64,000 bases of DNA from Fodinibacter sp963800505. Lineage in GTDB: Bacteria; Actinomycetota; Actinomycetes; Actinomycetales; Dermatophilaceae. Location of the stretch: positions 124,001 to 188,000 of the forward strand of contig CAWDBL010000014.1 of NCBI GenBank assembly GCA_963800505.1, in the 5' to 3' direction. Each line of letters begins with the position of its first letter. Within the stretch, counting starts at the first letter, position 1. The notes under the pieces are model-generated. The model did no database searches. It saw only the letters and a list, made by a program, of their open reading frames with translations, and was not told where the DNA came from. The position numbers were made by a program, and so were the translations under genes. Below are positions 1 through 8,498 of this stretch, in pieces.

Positions 1-297
1 GCGCTCGAGCTGCTCTCGGAGCGGCTGATCCCGGGCCGCCCCGCCGAGGTCCGTGCGATGAACCGTCGCGAGGAGGTCGCCACCCTCGCCATGGAGCTGC
101 CGATCACGCCGGGCCGGTGGCTGCTCAAGGAGCGCTCGGGTGGGCCCTCGGTGCCCGAGGAGGAGACCGACGCATGGTCGGGTGTCGTGCCGTTCCGCGT
201 CGTGGCCGGTGCACCCGAGCCGGCGCCGTGGACGGTGGAGGCCGGCACGCCGGTCCCTGCGTCGGTGACGGCCTTGGTGCAGCGGTGGACCCCGTGA
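1..297 (+). CDS. Pyridoxamine 5'-phosphate oxidase-like protein, C-terminal part
   Basis: The frame is open from base 1, so the gene begins outside the window; 98 residues up to TGA are visible. The segments RLIPGRPAEVRAM, MELPITPGRWLLKE and AWSGVVPFRVVAG resemble the C-terminal part of the flavin/F420-binding PNPOx-like family of actinobacteria, whose members end with a W-x-G-V-P-x-R strand. The nucleotide-binding N-terminal half is not in the window, so neither cofactor nor substrate can be judged. The stop overlaps the GTG of the next gene (GTGA), which suggests co-transcription. Family assignment is from memory of the motif; moderate certainty. Confidence 0.6.
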   Translation, partial: ALELLSERLIPGRPAEVRAMNRREEVATLAMELPITPGRWLLKERSGGPSVPEEETDAWSGVVPFRVVAGAPEPAPWTVEAGTPVPASVTALVQRWTP

Positions 298-1334
298 CCG
301 AGGTGGGCGTGCCCGGTGCCGTCGTCGCGCCGGTTCGGGCGACCGGCATCGGGTCGTGGCCGGGCACGTCGGCGCGTGAGGCGGTGCGCACGGTGCGTGA
401 CCTGCTCGTCGACGGTGAAGGGGTGGGGCTGCCGCACTGCCCCGAGACCCCGGCGCGCGGCCCGGGAGCCGACATCATCGGGCGGGCCGCCGGGCTGCTC
501 GTCGACCTGCCGGTCGACCTCCAGCCGAGCGGGTGGCGCTTCGTCGACCGGCCGGGGCTGGATGCCGGGCGCACCGCGTCGTTCCACCGTGAGGACCTCG
601 ACGAGCTCGCGGAGGCCTACGACGGCTATGTCGGCGCGCTCAAGGTGCAGGTGGCCGGGCCGTGGACGCTCGCGGCGTCGCTGCGGCTCAACCGCGGCGA
701 GCGGGTCGTGGCCGACCCGGGCGCGGTGGCCGACCTCGTCGCGTCGCTCGCCGACGGCATCCAGGCGTACGTCTCCCACGTGCGGCGGCTGGTGCCGGGG
801 GCGCAGGTCGTGCTGCAGGTCGACGAGCCGTCGCTGCCGGCCGTGCTCGAGGGGTCGCTGCCCACGTCGTCGGGGTTCGGGCGGGTGCGCGCGGTCGACC
901 CGCAGGTCGTGATGCGCGGCCTGGAGTCCGTGCTGGCCGCGCACGCCGGGCCGACCGCCGTGCACTGCTGCTCCGCGTCAGCGCCGTTGCCGCTGCTGCG
1001 GGCCACGGGTGCCGGGGCGCTCGCCGTCGACCTCACCGCTGCCACGCCGGCGCGGTGGGAGTCGGTGGCGGCGACCCTCGACGCCGGCACCGGCATCTGG
1101 GTCGGCTGCCTGCCCACCGACGGATCGCGAGCTCTCGGGGAGGGCGCCGATGTCGCGGCCCGGGCCCTGGTGCTCAACGGCTTCGAACGCTCCGGCCTCA
1201 CGAGCGACGCGCTGCGCGGGCTGGTCGTGTCGCCCACCTGCGGGCTCGCCGGGCTCACACCGCAGGGGGCCCGCGACGTTCTACGGGCGGCGCTCGACAC
1301 CGCGCGCCGACTCGGTGAGGAGGTGCCGCCGTGA
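294..1334 (+). CDS. Cobalamin-independent methionine synthase (MetE) C-terminal-domain-like protein
   Basis: 346 residues from the GTG that overlaps the upstream stop; an in-frame start at 117 would read through the previous gene and is rejected. The protein corresponds to the catalytic barrel of MetE only. Residues matching the zinc ligands are present: H224-x-C226 in HCCSAS, E178 in VDEPSLP and C316 in SPTCGLAG. The N-terminal half of full-length MetE (about 750 residues) is absent. Similar stand-alone proteins lie beside ligA in mycobacteria (Rv3015c), and ligA is about 8 kb downstream here. A methyl-transfer role is likely, but the methyl donor is unknown and methionine synthesis from methyltetrahydrofolate should not be assumed. 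It overlaps the next gene by GTGA. Confidence 0.8.
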   Translation: MTEVGVPGAVVAPVRATGIGSWPGTSAREAVRTVRDLLVDGEGVGLPHCPETPARGPGADIIGRAAGLLVDLPVDLQPSGWRFVDRPGLDAGRTASFHREDLDELAEAYDGYVGALKVQVAGPWTLAASLRLNRGERVVADPGAVADLVASLADGIQAYVSHVRRLVPGAQVVLQVDEPSLPAVLEGSLPTSSGFGRVRAVDPQVVMRGLESVLAAHAGPTAVHCCSASAPLPLLRATGAGALAVDLTAATPARWESVAATLDAGTGIWVGCLPTDGSRALGEGADVAARALVLNGFERSGLTSDALRGLVVSPTCGLAGLTPQGARDVLRAALDTARRLGEEVPP

Positions 1335-2311
1335 CGCAGACCCGCGTGCCGTGGCAGGTGAAGTACGTCGCCCTGGTGCTGATCTGGGGCTCGAGCTTCC
1401 TGCTGATGAAGGTCGGGCTGGAGTCGTTGTCGGCGGTGCAGATCTCCGGGCTGCGCATCCTGTCGGGGGCGGCCGTCATCAGTGCGCTGCTGCTGGCCCG
1501 CGGCGGTCACCTGCCGACGGGGCGCCGGGTGTGGGGCCACCTGTTCGTGTGCGGGTTCTTCCTCGGAGCGCTGCCGTTCACCCTCTTCGCGCTGTCCGAG
1601 ACCCGGATCAGCTCGGCCCTGGCCGGCATCGGCAACGCCGCCACGCCCATCGCCACGGTGCTGGCCACCATGGCGATCCTGCCGGGGGAGCGTGTCACCG
1701 GGCGGCGGCTCGTGGCGGTGGGCGTCGGCTTCCTCGGCGTGGTCACGATCATGCAGCCGTGGACCTCGGTCGACCGGCCCGACCTCGTCGGCTTCTCGAT
1801 GGCGCTGGCGGGCGGCGCGAGCTACGGCATCGGGTGGACCTACAACCGGCGCTTCCTGAGCGGGGTCGACCTCGGGGGGCTCTCGCAGCCGGCTGCGACC
1901 CTGCTCACCGCCCTGGTGCTGATGGTGCCGGTGGTGCTGGGGTGGGCGCTGCTGCAGCCGGAGGGGCTGGCGGCGATCTGGTCCTACGACGCCCCGGATG
2001 CCGGCACCTGGTTCTGGCTGCCGCTCGCCTGTGTGCTCGTGCTCGGCCTGGTGGGAACCGGTTTCGCGTACACGTTGCAGTTCGACGTGGTGCGCGGCGC
2101 CGGGCCGGTCATCGGCTCGACGATCACCTACCTGATCCCCGTGGTGTCCGTCGTGCTCGGCGTGTTCGTGCTGGGGGAGCGGCTCGGGCCCTGGCAGATC
2201 GTGGGCTTCGTCATCGTGCTGGGCGCTGCCTGGGTGATCAACCGCAAGCCGCGCACTGCGGACCGGGGTGTCAGCCGGACGCCGGAGCAGGTGGTCAGGC
2301 CCGTTCGCTGA
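1331..2311 (+). CDS. EamA-family (DMT) transporter
   Basis: 326 residues starting at a GTG that overlaps the preceding stop by four bases. The protein has about ten hydrophobic segments in two EamA repeats. The first begins with the family-typical VLIWGSSFLLMKVGLESLS; the second begins near GFSMALAGGASYGIGWTYNRR. It ends with a short basic tail. EamA proteins are inner-membrane drug/metabolite exporters, often for amino acids or intermediates; the substrate cannot be read from sequence. Last gene of a tightly overlapping three-gene unit. Confidence 0.85.
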   Translation: MTQTRVPWQVKYVALVLIWGSSFLLMKVGLESLSAVQISGLRILSGAAVISALLLARGGHLPTGRRVWGHLFVCGFFLGALPFTLFALSETRISSALAGIGNAATPIATVLATMAILPGERVTGRRLVAVGVGFLGVVTIMQPWTSVDRPDLVGFSMALAGGASYGIGWTYNRRFLSGVDLGGLSQPAATLLTALVLMVPVVLGWALLQPEGLAAIWSYDAPDAGTWFWLPLACVLVLGLVGTGFAYTLQFDVVRGAGPVIGSTITYLIPVVSVVLGVFVLGERLGPWQIVGFVIVLGAAWVINRKPRTADRGVSRTPEQVVRPVR

Positions 2312-2393
2312 CCCGAGGGTCTCCGCTGCGCGTGCGGAAAGGGTTCTCGGAGAAGTCGGTTCCGCACTCGACACCGTCGCCGGCGCGCTCAGG

Positions 2394-2957
2394 TCAGATC
2401 TGGTCGGTGTCCGTGTGAGTGTCGGTGTCGGTGTCGGTGGTCCCGGCGGCGGCGGCGGTGGCCCACGCCCGGCGTGCCAGCACGGCGACGGTCACCGACA
2501 CCAGGCCCAGCACGATGGCCACCAGCAGGCCACCGGCGACCTCACGCGGCGGCCCCGACCCCGCACTGCCGCCCGCGCCGCCGGTGCGCGACGCGGCGAG
2601 CAGCGCCTGGCCCGTCAGCACGGCCTGCATCACCGACACCCCACCGAGCACGAGCAGGAGGGTCCACCCCTCCCGGCGGCCCTGGCGCAGCGCGCGGGCC
2701 GACCGCCAGGCCCACCAGAGCAGGCCCAGGGCCACCAGCACGAACGGGGCGCCGACGACCTGCACCAGGCCACGATCGGTGCTCGTGGACCCGGAGAGGA
2801 AGGCGGCGTACAGCCACAGGGCGAGCCCAACCGCGAGCAGGGCCGACCAGACGCCCAACAGCACCACTCCAGCTGTGCCCCAGCGTGACGCGGGGCGCTC
2901 GACGGGAGCGTCGGGCGTGACGGAGGCGGACGGCATCCGGGACTGGGGGCGGGCGCT
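2394..2957 (-). CDS. Small integral membrane protein, unknown function
   Basis: The reading frame extends to the GTG at 2958-2960 on the minus strand, whose GTGA overlaps the stop of the upstream acyl-CoA ligase gene; about 188 residues. Four hydrophobic stretches are visible, near residues 28-55, 70-90, 98-118 and 143-165, and the protein ends in an unusual Thr-Asp run (TDTDTDTHTDTDQI) encoded by a GTGTCG-type microrepeat at 2400-2440. I do not recognise a family. The stop/start overlap with the ligase implies translational coupling, so a membrane role alongside that enzyme is possible but unproven. Confidence 0.65.
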   Translation of the reverse strand, partial: SARPQSRMPSASVTPDAPVERPASRWGTAGVVLLGVWSALLAVGLALWLYAAFLSGSTSTDRGLVQVVGAPFVLVALGLLWWAWRSARALRQGRREGWTLLLVLGGVSVMQAVLTGQALLAASRTGGAGGSAGSGPPREVAGGLLVAIVLGLVSVTVAVLARRAWATAAAAGTTDTDTDTHTDTDQI

Positions 2958-4456
2958 CACCCTTCAGCCGGTGCGTGCACCTCGCGGCGCAGGATCTTGC
3001 CCGTCGGACCCTTCGGCAGCTCGGACACCACCCACACCTTGCGCGGGTACTTGTAGGCGGCGATCCGCTCCTTGGTGAACTCGATGATGTCCTCCGGGGT
3101 GACGGTGGCGCCCTCGCGCAGGGCCACCGCGGCGCCCACCTGCTCGCCCATCAGCTCGTCCGGCATCCCGACGACCGCGACCTCGACGACGTCGGGGTGG
3201 GTGTAGATGACCTCCTCGACCTCACGCGGGTACACGTTCATGCCGCCGCGCAGGATCATGTCCTTCTTTCGGTCGACGATCGTGAAGTAGCCCTCGTCGT
3301 CCATCGTCGCGAGGTCACCCGTGCGGAACCAGCCGTCGGGGATGGCCTCGGCGGTGGCCTCCGGATTGTTCCAGTAGCCCTTCATCACGTTGTCGCCGCG
3401 GATCGCGATCTCACCGACCTCGCCGACCGGCACCTCGTTGCCCTCGAGGTCGACGCACTTCATCTCGCAGCCGGGGATGGCCACGCCGATGGTGCCGGGC
3501 TTGCGCTCGCGGTCGGGCATGTTGAAGCTCGCGACCGGGCTGGTCTCGGACAGGCCGTAGCCCTCGAGGATCATGCAGCCGAACTTGTCCTCGAACGACC
3601 TCATCACCTCGAGGGGCATCGCGGACCCGCCGGAGGCGCAGACGCGCAGGGAGGACGCGTCCATGCCGTCGGACTGGGGGTGGTTGAGGATCGCGGCATA
3701 CATGGTCGGCACGCCCTGCATGATCGTGACCCGCTCCTTCTCGATGACCTCGATGGCGGCGGCGGGGTCGAAGCGGGGGATGAGGGCCAGGCTGGAGCCC
3801 GCGATCGTCGACGCGTTGAGGCCGACCACCAGGCCGAAGACGTGGAAGAGCGGCAAGCAGCCCATGACGATGTCGTCGGGCTGGATCTCCTGGATCGTGG
3901 TGCACGAGCGCAGCGCGTTGAGGTGGATGTTGCGGTGGGTCAGCTCGGCGCCCTTGGGGCGGCCGGTGGTGCCCGAGGTGTAGAGGATGATCGCGGTGTC
4001 GTCGTCGGCGCGCTCGTGCGGCTCGGCGATCGGCTCGCCACCCTCGAGGCCGCCCTCGACCGGGCCGATCGGGCCGCACTCGATGATCCGGGTGCCGCTG
4101 TTGGCGGCGCCCTTGGTCGCCTCGGCGACGAAGTCGGGCCAGACGAAGGCGATCTTCGCGCCGGAGTCGGAGAAGAAGTAGTCGATCTCGCCGGCCTTGA
4201 GCAGCGGGTTCATCGGCACGACGGTGCCGCCGGCCAGGAGGATGCCCCAGTAGACGACGGGGAAGGCCGGCACGTTCGGGAGGATGATCGCCACGCGGTC
4301 GCCGGGCTGGATGCCGTTGGCGCGCAGGGCTCCTGCCACCTTGGCTGCCATACCCTGCAGCTGGGCGTAGGTGATTCCTTGGCCGTTGACCCGCAGTGCG
4401 GCTTGCTCGGGGTACTTCGCGGCGGTGGTCGTGAGGTTCGTCGCGAGGTTGGTCAT
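2957..4456 (-). CDS. AMP-dependent long-chain acyl-CoA synthetase
   Basis: 499 residues from the ATG at 4456, preceded by AGGGAG; longer in-frame extensions run antisense through the neighbouring gene and are rejected. The ANL-superfamily motifs are in order: ILYTSGTTGRPKGAE (phosphate loop), GYGLSETSP, the hinge stretch TGDLATMDDEGYFTIVDRKKD, GGMNVYPREVEE, and the C-terminal catalytic lysine in GPTGKILRREV. It should adenylate a carboxylic acid, probably a fatty acid, and transfer it to CoA. Length and motif spacing are normal for FadD-type enzymes. Chain-length preference is unknown. It overlaps the downstream membrane-protein gene by four bases. Confidence 0.92.
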   Translation of the reverse strand: MTNLATNLTTTAAKYPEQAALRVNGQGITYAQLQGMAAKVAGALRANGIQPGDRVAIILPNVPAFPVVYWGILLAGGTVVPMNPLLKAGEIDYFFSDSGAKIAFVWPDFVAEATKGAANSGTRIIECGPIGPVEGGLEGGEPIAEPHERADDDTAIILYTSGTTGRPKGAELTHRNIHLNALRSCTTIQEIQPDDIVMGCLPLFHVFGLVVGLNASTIAGSSLALIPRFDPAAAIEVIEKERVTIMQGVPTMYAAILNHPQSDGMDASSLRVCASGGSAMPLEVMRSFEDKFGCMILEGYGLSETSPVASFNMPDRERKPGTIGVAIPGCEMKCVDLEGNEVPVGEVGEIAIRGDNVMKGYWNNPEATAEAIPDGWFRTGDLATMDDEGYFTIVDRKKDMILRGGMNVYPREVEEVIYTHPDVVEVAVVGMPDELMGEQVGAAVALREGATVTPEDIIEFTKERIAAYKYPRKVWVVSELPKGPTGKILRREVHAPAEG

Positions 4457-4640
4457 GGTGGGGCTCCCTGTCGTCCGGCGGCGGTGGCGGCTGCCCCATC
4501 CTGACGTGGGAGACGGCTGCAATGCCAGAGATTCACCGAGCGAGTTGGGTCGACCGGCTCGGGCGTTGAACGTTTCTGCTGGTCGGCTCCTCGGATGGGG
4601 TCCTACCGCGCACGATCTTGGCCTGTGGATTGCTTGTGTA

Positions 4641-4656
4641 ACGAACACCTGTTCGA
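4641..4656. promoter_or_regulatory. LexA (SOS) box
   Basis: ACGAACACCTGTTCGA matches the mycobacterial/actinobacterial SOS box TCGAAC-N4-GTTCGA at 15 of 16 positions and is a perfect CGAAC-N4-GTTCG palindrome. It directly abuts a TATGGT -10-like hexamer (4658-4663) six bases before the ATG at 4670, so bound LexA would block the promoter. LexA control of the related 13E12-family genes is known in Mycobacterium tuberculosis. Confidence 0.8.
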
Positions 4657-4669
4657 TTATGGTTGGGGT

Positions 4670-6374
4670 ATGGCCATCGGGGGGTTGGGACTTGCGGAGC
4701 GTCGCTTCGCGATGGTGGCTGCGGCTGATGCGTTGGTGGGGTTCGGTGGGGCGGTGCGTGAGGCGTCGGATGAGCAGCTGGCGGCGGTGATGGGTGAGGC
4801 GGATGTGTTGGCGGCTCGGGCTGTGGCTGTTCGAGCCCAGGTGGTGGTGGAGGCGGTCCGGCGGGGTGTGGTTTCGCGAGTCGGGGTTGAACGTGCAGGC
4901 GTGGGTGCGCGAGTGTGCGCCGTCGTTGCGGCAGGGTGGTGCGGGGCAGGTCGCGAAGCTGGCCACCGAGGTTGCCGGGGCTGGTCGTGCGGGTGGGTCG
5001 CTGGCGCCGGATGCTGCGGCGGAGCCGGACCCGTGCTCGCCGTTGGGGATGGTGTGGGCTGGGGTGGCGGACGCGAGGTGTCGCCGGGGTTGGCGTTGGC
5101 GGCGTTGGGTGAGGTGGCCCGGTTGGGGCCGCGCCTGGAGCCGGCCGCGGTGCCGACGGTGACGGCGGCGTTGCTGGGCTTGGGGACGGTGTGGGGTGCG
5201 GGTCAGATGCGTAAGCTGCGTCCGGCGATGATCGCCAGGTATGGCGTGGCGGGTGAGCTTGACCGGGTGCAGGAGCGGTTGGCGTCGGTGGCGCGGTTGT
5301 CGCAGCCGTGGGTGGCGTCGGGGGATGTCAGCGAGTACCAGCTGGTGGTCACTCCGGAGCAGGCGGCGGTGCTGGAGGCGGCGATCGGGCCGCTGAGTGC
5401 GCCGGCTCCGAATGAGGAGACCGGGCAGCGGGACCTGCGTCCGGCGGGGCAGCGGCGGGTGGAGGCGCTGGCCGAGGTGTGCCGCCGCTCCAGCGCCCTT
5501 GATGCGGACGGTCAGGGTGGTGACGGGCCGGCGGGGTCGGCGTCGGCGTTGCACGTGACCATCGCGTTGTCGGACCTGCAGGAGCTGACCGGCGCGGGCA
5601 CGGTGACCGGGACCGGGGCCGGCGATGGTGGCCGGGGCCGCGATGGTGGCCGGGGCCGCGATGGGGACCGGGGCGGGGGAGGTGCTGGGGTCGACCGCGA
5701 CCGGGGTGCTGCTCTCGCCGCAGGTGCTGCGCCGGGTGGCGTGTGATGCGGCGTTGATCCCGCACGTGCTCGGTACGGCTGGGGAGGACCTGGACCTGGG
5801 GCGGGTGGTGCGGTTGTTCACTCGGGCGCAGCGGCGCCGGTTGTGGCGGCGGGACCGGTGCTGCACGTTCCCGGGGTGCTCCAAACCCGCTTCGTGGACC
5901 AAGGCGCACCATGTGTTGCATTGGGCCGACGGTGGGCTGTCGGAGGTGGACAATGCGGCGTTGTTGTGTCAGGACCACCACACCTTCGTGCACCGGCGAC
6001 GGTTGTGGGCGCAGGTGCGTAAGACCCCCGATGAGCTGGGCCGGTACGTGGTCTGGGATCTGCACCCGGGCTCGTATGACCGGCAGCTGGAGTGGTTGGC
6101 TCGGCAACGCGCCGAGCACGACCCGCCACCACTGACCCGGCAGCGGCTGCTGCAGCTGGTCGCTGCGGTCACCCACAGCGACGAAGCCGACCGGCGCATC
6201 GCCCTGCACGACCTGCACGAGCTCAGCCGCGCCTGGCACGACCTGGACGACCACGACGCGCACGGCCACGGCGGTTGGCGAGACGACGACCCCACCTACC
6301 GCGCCTGGCACGAGACCTACCTGACCACCGTCGGCGCCGGTCACCACACCGAGACCCGCGGTGCAGTCGCCTGA
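4670..6374 (+). pseudogene. DUF222 / HNH endonuclease (13E12-type) gene, disrupted by frameshifts
   Basis: The start ATG (MAIGGLGLAERRF) follows the LexA box and a -10-like TATGGT. Read across three frame changes, the product is a full DUF222 protein of about 565 residues with a C-terminal HNH domain: RRDRCCTFPGC, then AHHVLHW, DNAALLC and HHTFVH. The shifts are an extra base near 4877 (restoring ESGLNVQAWVRE), a missing G near 5078 (restoring SPGLALAALGE), and an extra G in the five-G run at 5675-5679 (restoring GEVLGSTATGVLLSP). The first two compensate; the third would truncate the protein before HNH. An 18-bp tandem repeat at 5624-5659 precedes the third. This may be a real pseudogene or base-calling error in G runs. 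Confidence 0.7.
5624..5665 (+). repeat. 18-bp tandem repeat inside the DUF222/HNH gene
   Basis: GATGGTGGCCGGGGCCGC occurs twice back to back (5624-5641, 5642-5659) and a third partial copy begins at 5660. The unit length is a multiple of three, so copy-number change would keep frame. It lies in the linker between the DUF222 and HNH parts, ten bases before the G run where the frame is lost. Confidence 0.85.
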
Positions 6375-6453
6375 CCCTGATCGAGAGGTCGGCGGCGCCG
6401 CAAAGGGTGGCGCGGCGAACCCTCCTGGACGACGCGAGCAGCGGCGAGACGCT

Positions 6454-6819
6454 TCAGGCGTTTGCGGTGCTGCCGCGCAGGATCGAGGTCATCTTCTTGC
6501 CCCTCGCCACCTCGTCGACCAGCAGGTCCATGTAGCGGATCTTCTGCATCAGCGGGTCCTCGATCTCCTGCACCCGGTGGCCGCAGATCGTTCCGGTGAT
6601 CAGCGAGGCATTCGGGTTGAGCTCGGGGGCCTGCGCGAAGAGGGTCTCGAAGTCGACCTCGTCGGCGATGACCCGGTCGAGCCCGGCGGAGTCGTAGCCG
6701 GTGAGCCAGCAGATGACCCGGTCGACCTCGCCCTTGGTGTGGCCCTTGCGCTCGGCCTTGGCCACGTAGTGCGGGTAGACGCTGGCGAAGCTCATGTCGA
6801 AGATCCGGTGCCTCGGCAT
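6454..6819 (-). CDS. DUF2200 family protein
   Basis: 121 residues from the ATG at 6819, preceded by GGAGG at seven bases. The sequence MPRHRIFDMSFASVYPHYV, KAERKGHTKGEVDRVICWLTGYD and the closing LVDEVARGKKM are characteristic of DUF2200, a small soluble bacterial family of unknown role. Length is normal for the family. It is transcribed convergently with the DUF222/HNH gene. A much longer reading frame upstream passes through the tandem repeat region and is rejected because family similarity begins at this ATG. Confidence 0.85.
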   Translation of the reverse strand: MPRHRIFDMSFASVYPHYVAKAERKGHTKGEVDRVICWLTGYDSAGLDRVIADEVDFETLFAQAPELNPNASLITGTICGHRVQEIEDPLMQKIRYMDLLVDEVARGKKMTSILRGSTANA

Positions 6820-7151
6820 CGCTGCGCCTCCGTCGTCACAGGTGAACATTCCGGCCGCCGAACTGGCCCCGGGCGCGCGCCCTAAGGGCTGCGAATGGCG
6901 CGCGCGGGACCAGCCTGCCACTGGTGGCACGGAGGCGCACTGCCTCGGTGGGGATAACCGCGCTCGGCACCGGAGCGCACCGCCTTCCTGGGGAGAACCG
7001 CGCTCGGCACCGGAGCGCACCGCCTCCCTCGGGAGAACCGCGCCCACTCCGAACAGCACCGCGAGCTCGTCGCTAGCTGCCGCCGCCTGCGCAGTGAACT
7101 CGGTTGCTGCTTGCCACGTCGGCCGAGGGCTCTGCTCCCTATCCTCGCTCG
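6820..7151. other. Intergenic region with 40-bp tandem repeat
   Basis: 332 bases between the divergently transcribed DUF2200 and VOC genes. It contains the 40-bp tandem repeat described separately, and a TATCCT -10-like hexamer (7140-7145) six bases before the downstream ATG. No supported gene was found here. Confidence 0.6.
6911..7043. repeat. 40-bp tandem repeat (about 3.3 copies)
   Basis: Units at 6951-6990 and 6991-7030 are nearly identical, each opening GGGAKAACCG and containing CGCTCGGCACCGGAGCGCAC. A diverged unit precedes them (6911-6950) and a partial unit follows (7031-7043). VNTR-like; no coding role is evident. Confidence 0.85.
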
Positions 7152-7919
7152 ATGGCCTGGCTGCACACGGTGATCGACGTGCCCGCGGGGCTGCAGGCCT
7201 CCACCGCGAAGTTCTGGGAGCGGGCCCTGGGCTGGTCACTCGGCGACCCGTGGCCCGACCACCCGGAGCTGCGCAGCTTCGAGCCGCCACGCGGCGAGCC
7301 CTACGTGCACCTCCAGGCCATCGACGGTGCACCGCGGGTGCACATCGACGTGGAGTGCGAGGCCCCCCGCGCCAGCATCGACCGTGCCGTGGCCGGAGGA
7401 GCCGAGGTCGTGGGGCGCTTCGAGCGGTGGGTGGCTCTCCGATCGCCCGGCGGACTCCCCTTCTGCGTGCTCGAGGCCGCAGCGCGGGTCGCGCCCGAGC
7501 CCGTCGCGTGGCCGCCCCAGCACCGGTCCCGCCTCGTGCAGGTGTCCATCGACTCGCCGGGCGCCCGCCACGACGACGAGGTCACCTTCTGGCAGCGGCT
7601 GCTCGAAGGCCGCTGGGTGGGCTACTCGTCCCCGGAGTTCGCCGAGTTCGCCGAGTTCGCCGGGAAGTGGCACGACGACGCCGGTTCGCCCCTGCAGCTT
7701 CTCTTCCAGCGGCTCGACGAACCCGACGGCGAGGTGCGGGCGCACCTCGACCTCGGCACCGACGGGCAACCAGCGGAGGTCCGCCGCCTCCTCGACCTCG
7801 GCGCGGCGGACGTCGGCCCTGGCCACGGCGGCTGGCACGTGCTGCGCGACCCCGCCGGCCTGGCGTTCTGCGCCACCATGAACTCGCCGGAGCAGACGAC
7901 CCACCGCGACCTCGACTAG
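7152..7919 (+). CDS. VOC-superfamily protein, two glyoxalase-like domains
   Basis: 255 residues from the ATG at 7152 (MAWLHTVIDVPAG). A TATCCT hexamer ends six bases upstream, suggesting a leaderless mRNA. Two VOC half-domains are visible: residues about 1-115 (FWERALGWSLGD, VHIDVECE) and about 130-250 (VTFWQRLLEGRWVGY, RAHLDLGTD, GWHVLRDPAGLAFCAT), the pattern of the Glyoxalase_6 group. These proteins bind small metabolites or divalent metal; substrate unknown. A short EFAEFAEF repeat lies between the domains. Confidence 0.75.
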   Translation: MAWLHTVIDVPAGLQASTAKFWERALGWSLGDPWPDHPELRSFEPPRGEPYVHLQAIDGAPRVHIDVECEAPRASIDRAVAGGAEVVGRFERWVALRSPGGLPFCVLEAAARVAPEPVAWPPQHRSRLVQVSIDSPGARHDDEVTFWQRLLEGRWVGYSSPEFAEFAEFAGKWHDDAGSPLQLLFQRLDEPDGEVRAHLDLGTDGQPAEVRRLLDLGAADVGPGHGGWHVLRDPAGLAFCATMNSPEQTTHRDLD

Positions 7920-8105
7920 TGCTCTTCGCCCCGGGCCGGACAACCCGGCGTGCCCAGCCGAGCGGGCGGCCGGACCATCGGCCGATGCCGGGGGCCGGGC
8001 CGGCGACGCGTCCGTGCTACCAGCCGCCGGTGGACAGGACGCGCCGAGCCGACGAGCATCGAGCCGAGACGTACACCGACACCGACGTTCACCCGGGGGA
8101 ATCTC

Positions 8106-8459
8106 ATGCGATCGGTCCGCATCACCACCAACCTCACGGTGCCTGACATCGAGGCCGCCAAGGGTTTCTACACCGGTTTCCTCGGGCTGGGCACCGAGGA
8201 GTTCAACCTGGGCTGGGTGGCGCGCTACACCGACACCGAGACCGGCGCCCACGTGCAGCTGGTCACCGGTGACCTCACCTCGCCCGAGGACGCCTCGATC
8301 TCGGTGCACACCGATGACGTCGACGCCGCCTATCGCGAGGCGCAGGATCTTGGCTACGAGATCGTCCACGCCCTCACCACCGAGGAGTGGGGAGTGCGCC
8401 GCTTCCACGTGCGCGCGCCCGACGGCACCGTCGTCAATGTCGTCGCCCACCGGGAGTGA
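8106..8459 (+). CDS. VOC-superfamily protein, single domain
   Basis: 117 residues from the ATG at 8106, with a GGGGGA ribosome-binding site at 8095-8100. The fold signature is clear: LTVPDIEAAKGFYTGFLGL, then HVQLVTGD, SISVHTDDVDAAYREAQ and FHVRAPDGTVVNVVAHRE. This is the compact glyoxalase/bleomycin-resistance-like form that dimerises to make an active site. A metabolic or resistance function cannot be assigned. It follows the two-domain VOC gene by 186 bases and is probably transcribed separately. Confidence 0.8.
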   Translation: MRSVRITTNLTVPDIEAAKGFYTGFLGLGTEEFNLGWVARYTDTETGAHVQLVTGDLTSPEDASISVHTDDVDAAYREAQDLGYEIVHALTTEEWGVRRFHVRAPDGTVVNVVAHRE

Positions 8460-8498
8460 GCGACCCGGCTGACGTGCGACGACCCGGTGGTGCCGCGA

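Noticed and set aside
4595..4669. Upstream start for the DUF222/HNH gene
   Set aside because: It would place the LexA box and -10 inside the coding region; family similarity starts at the ATG at 4670.
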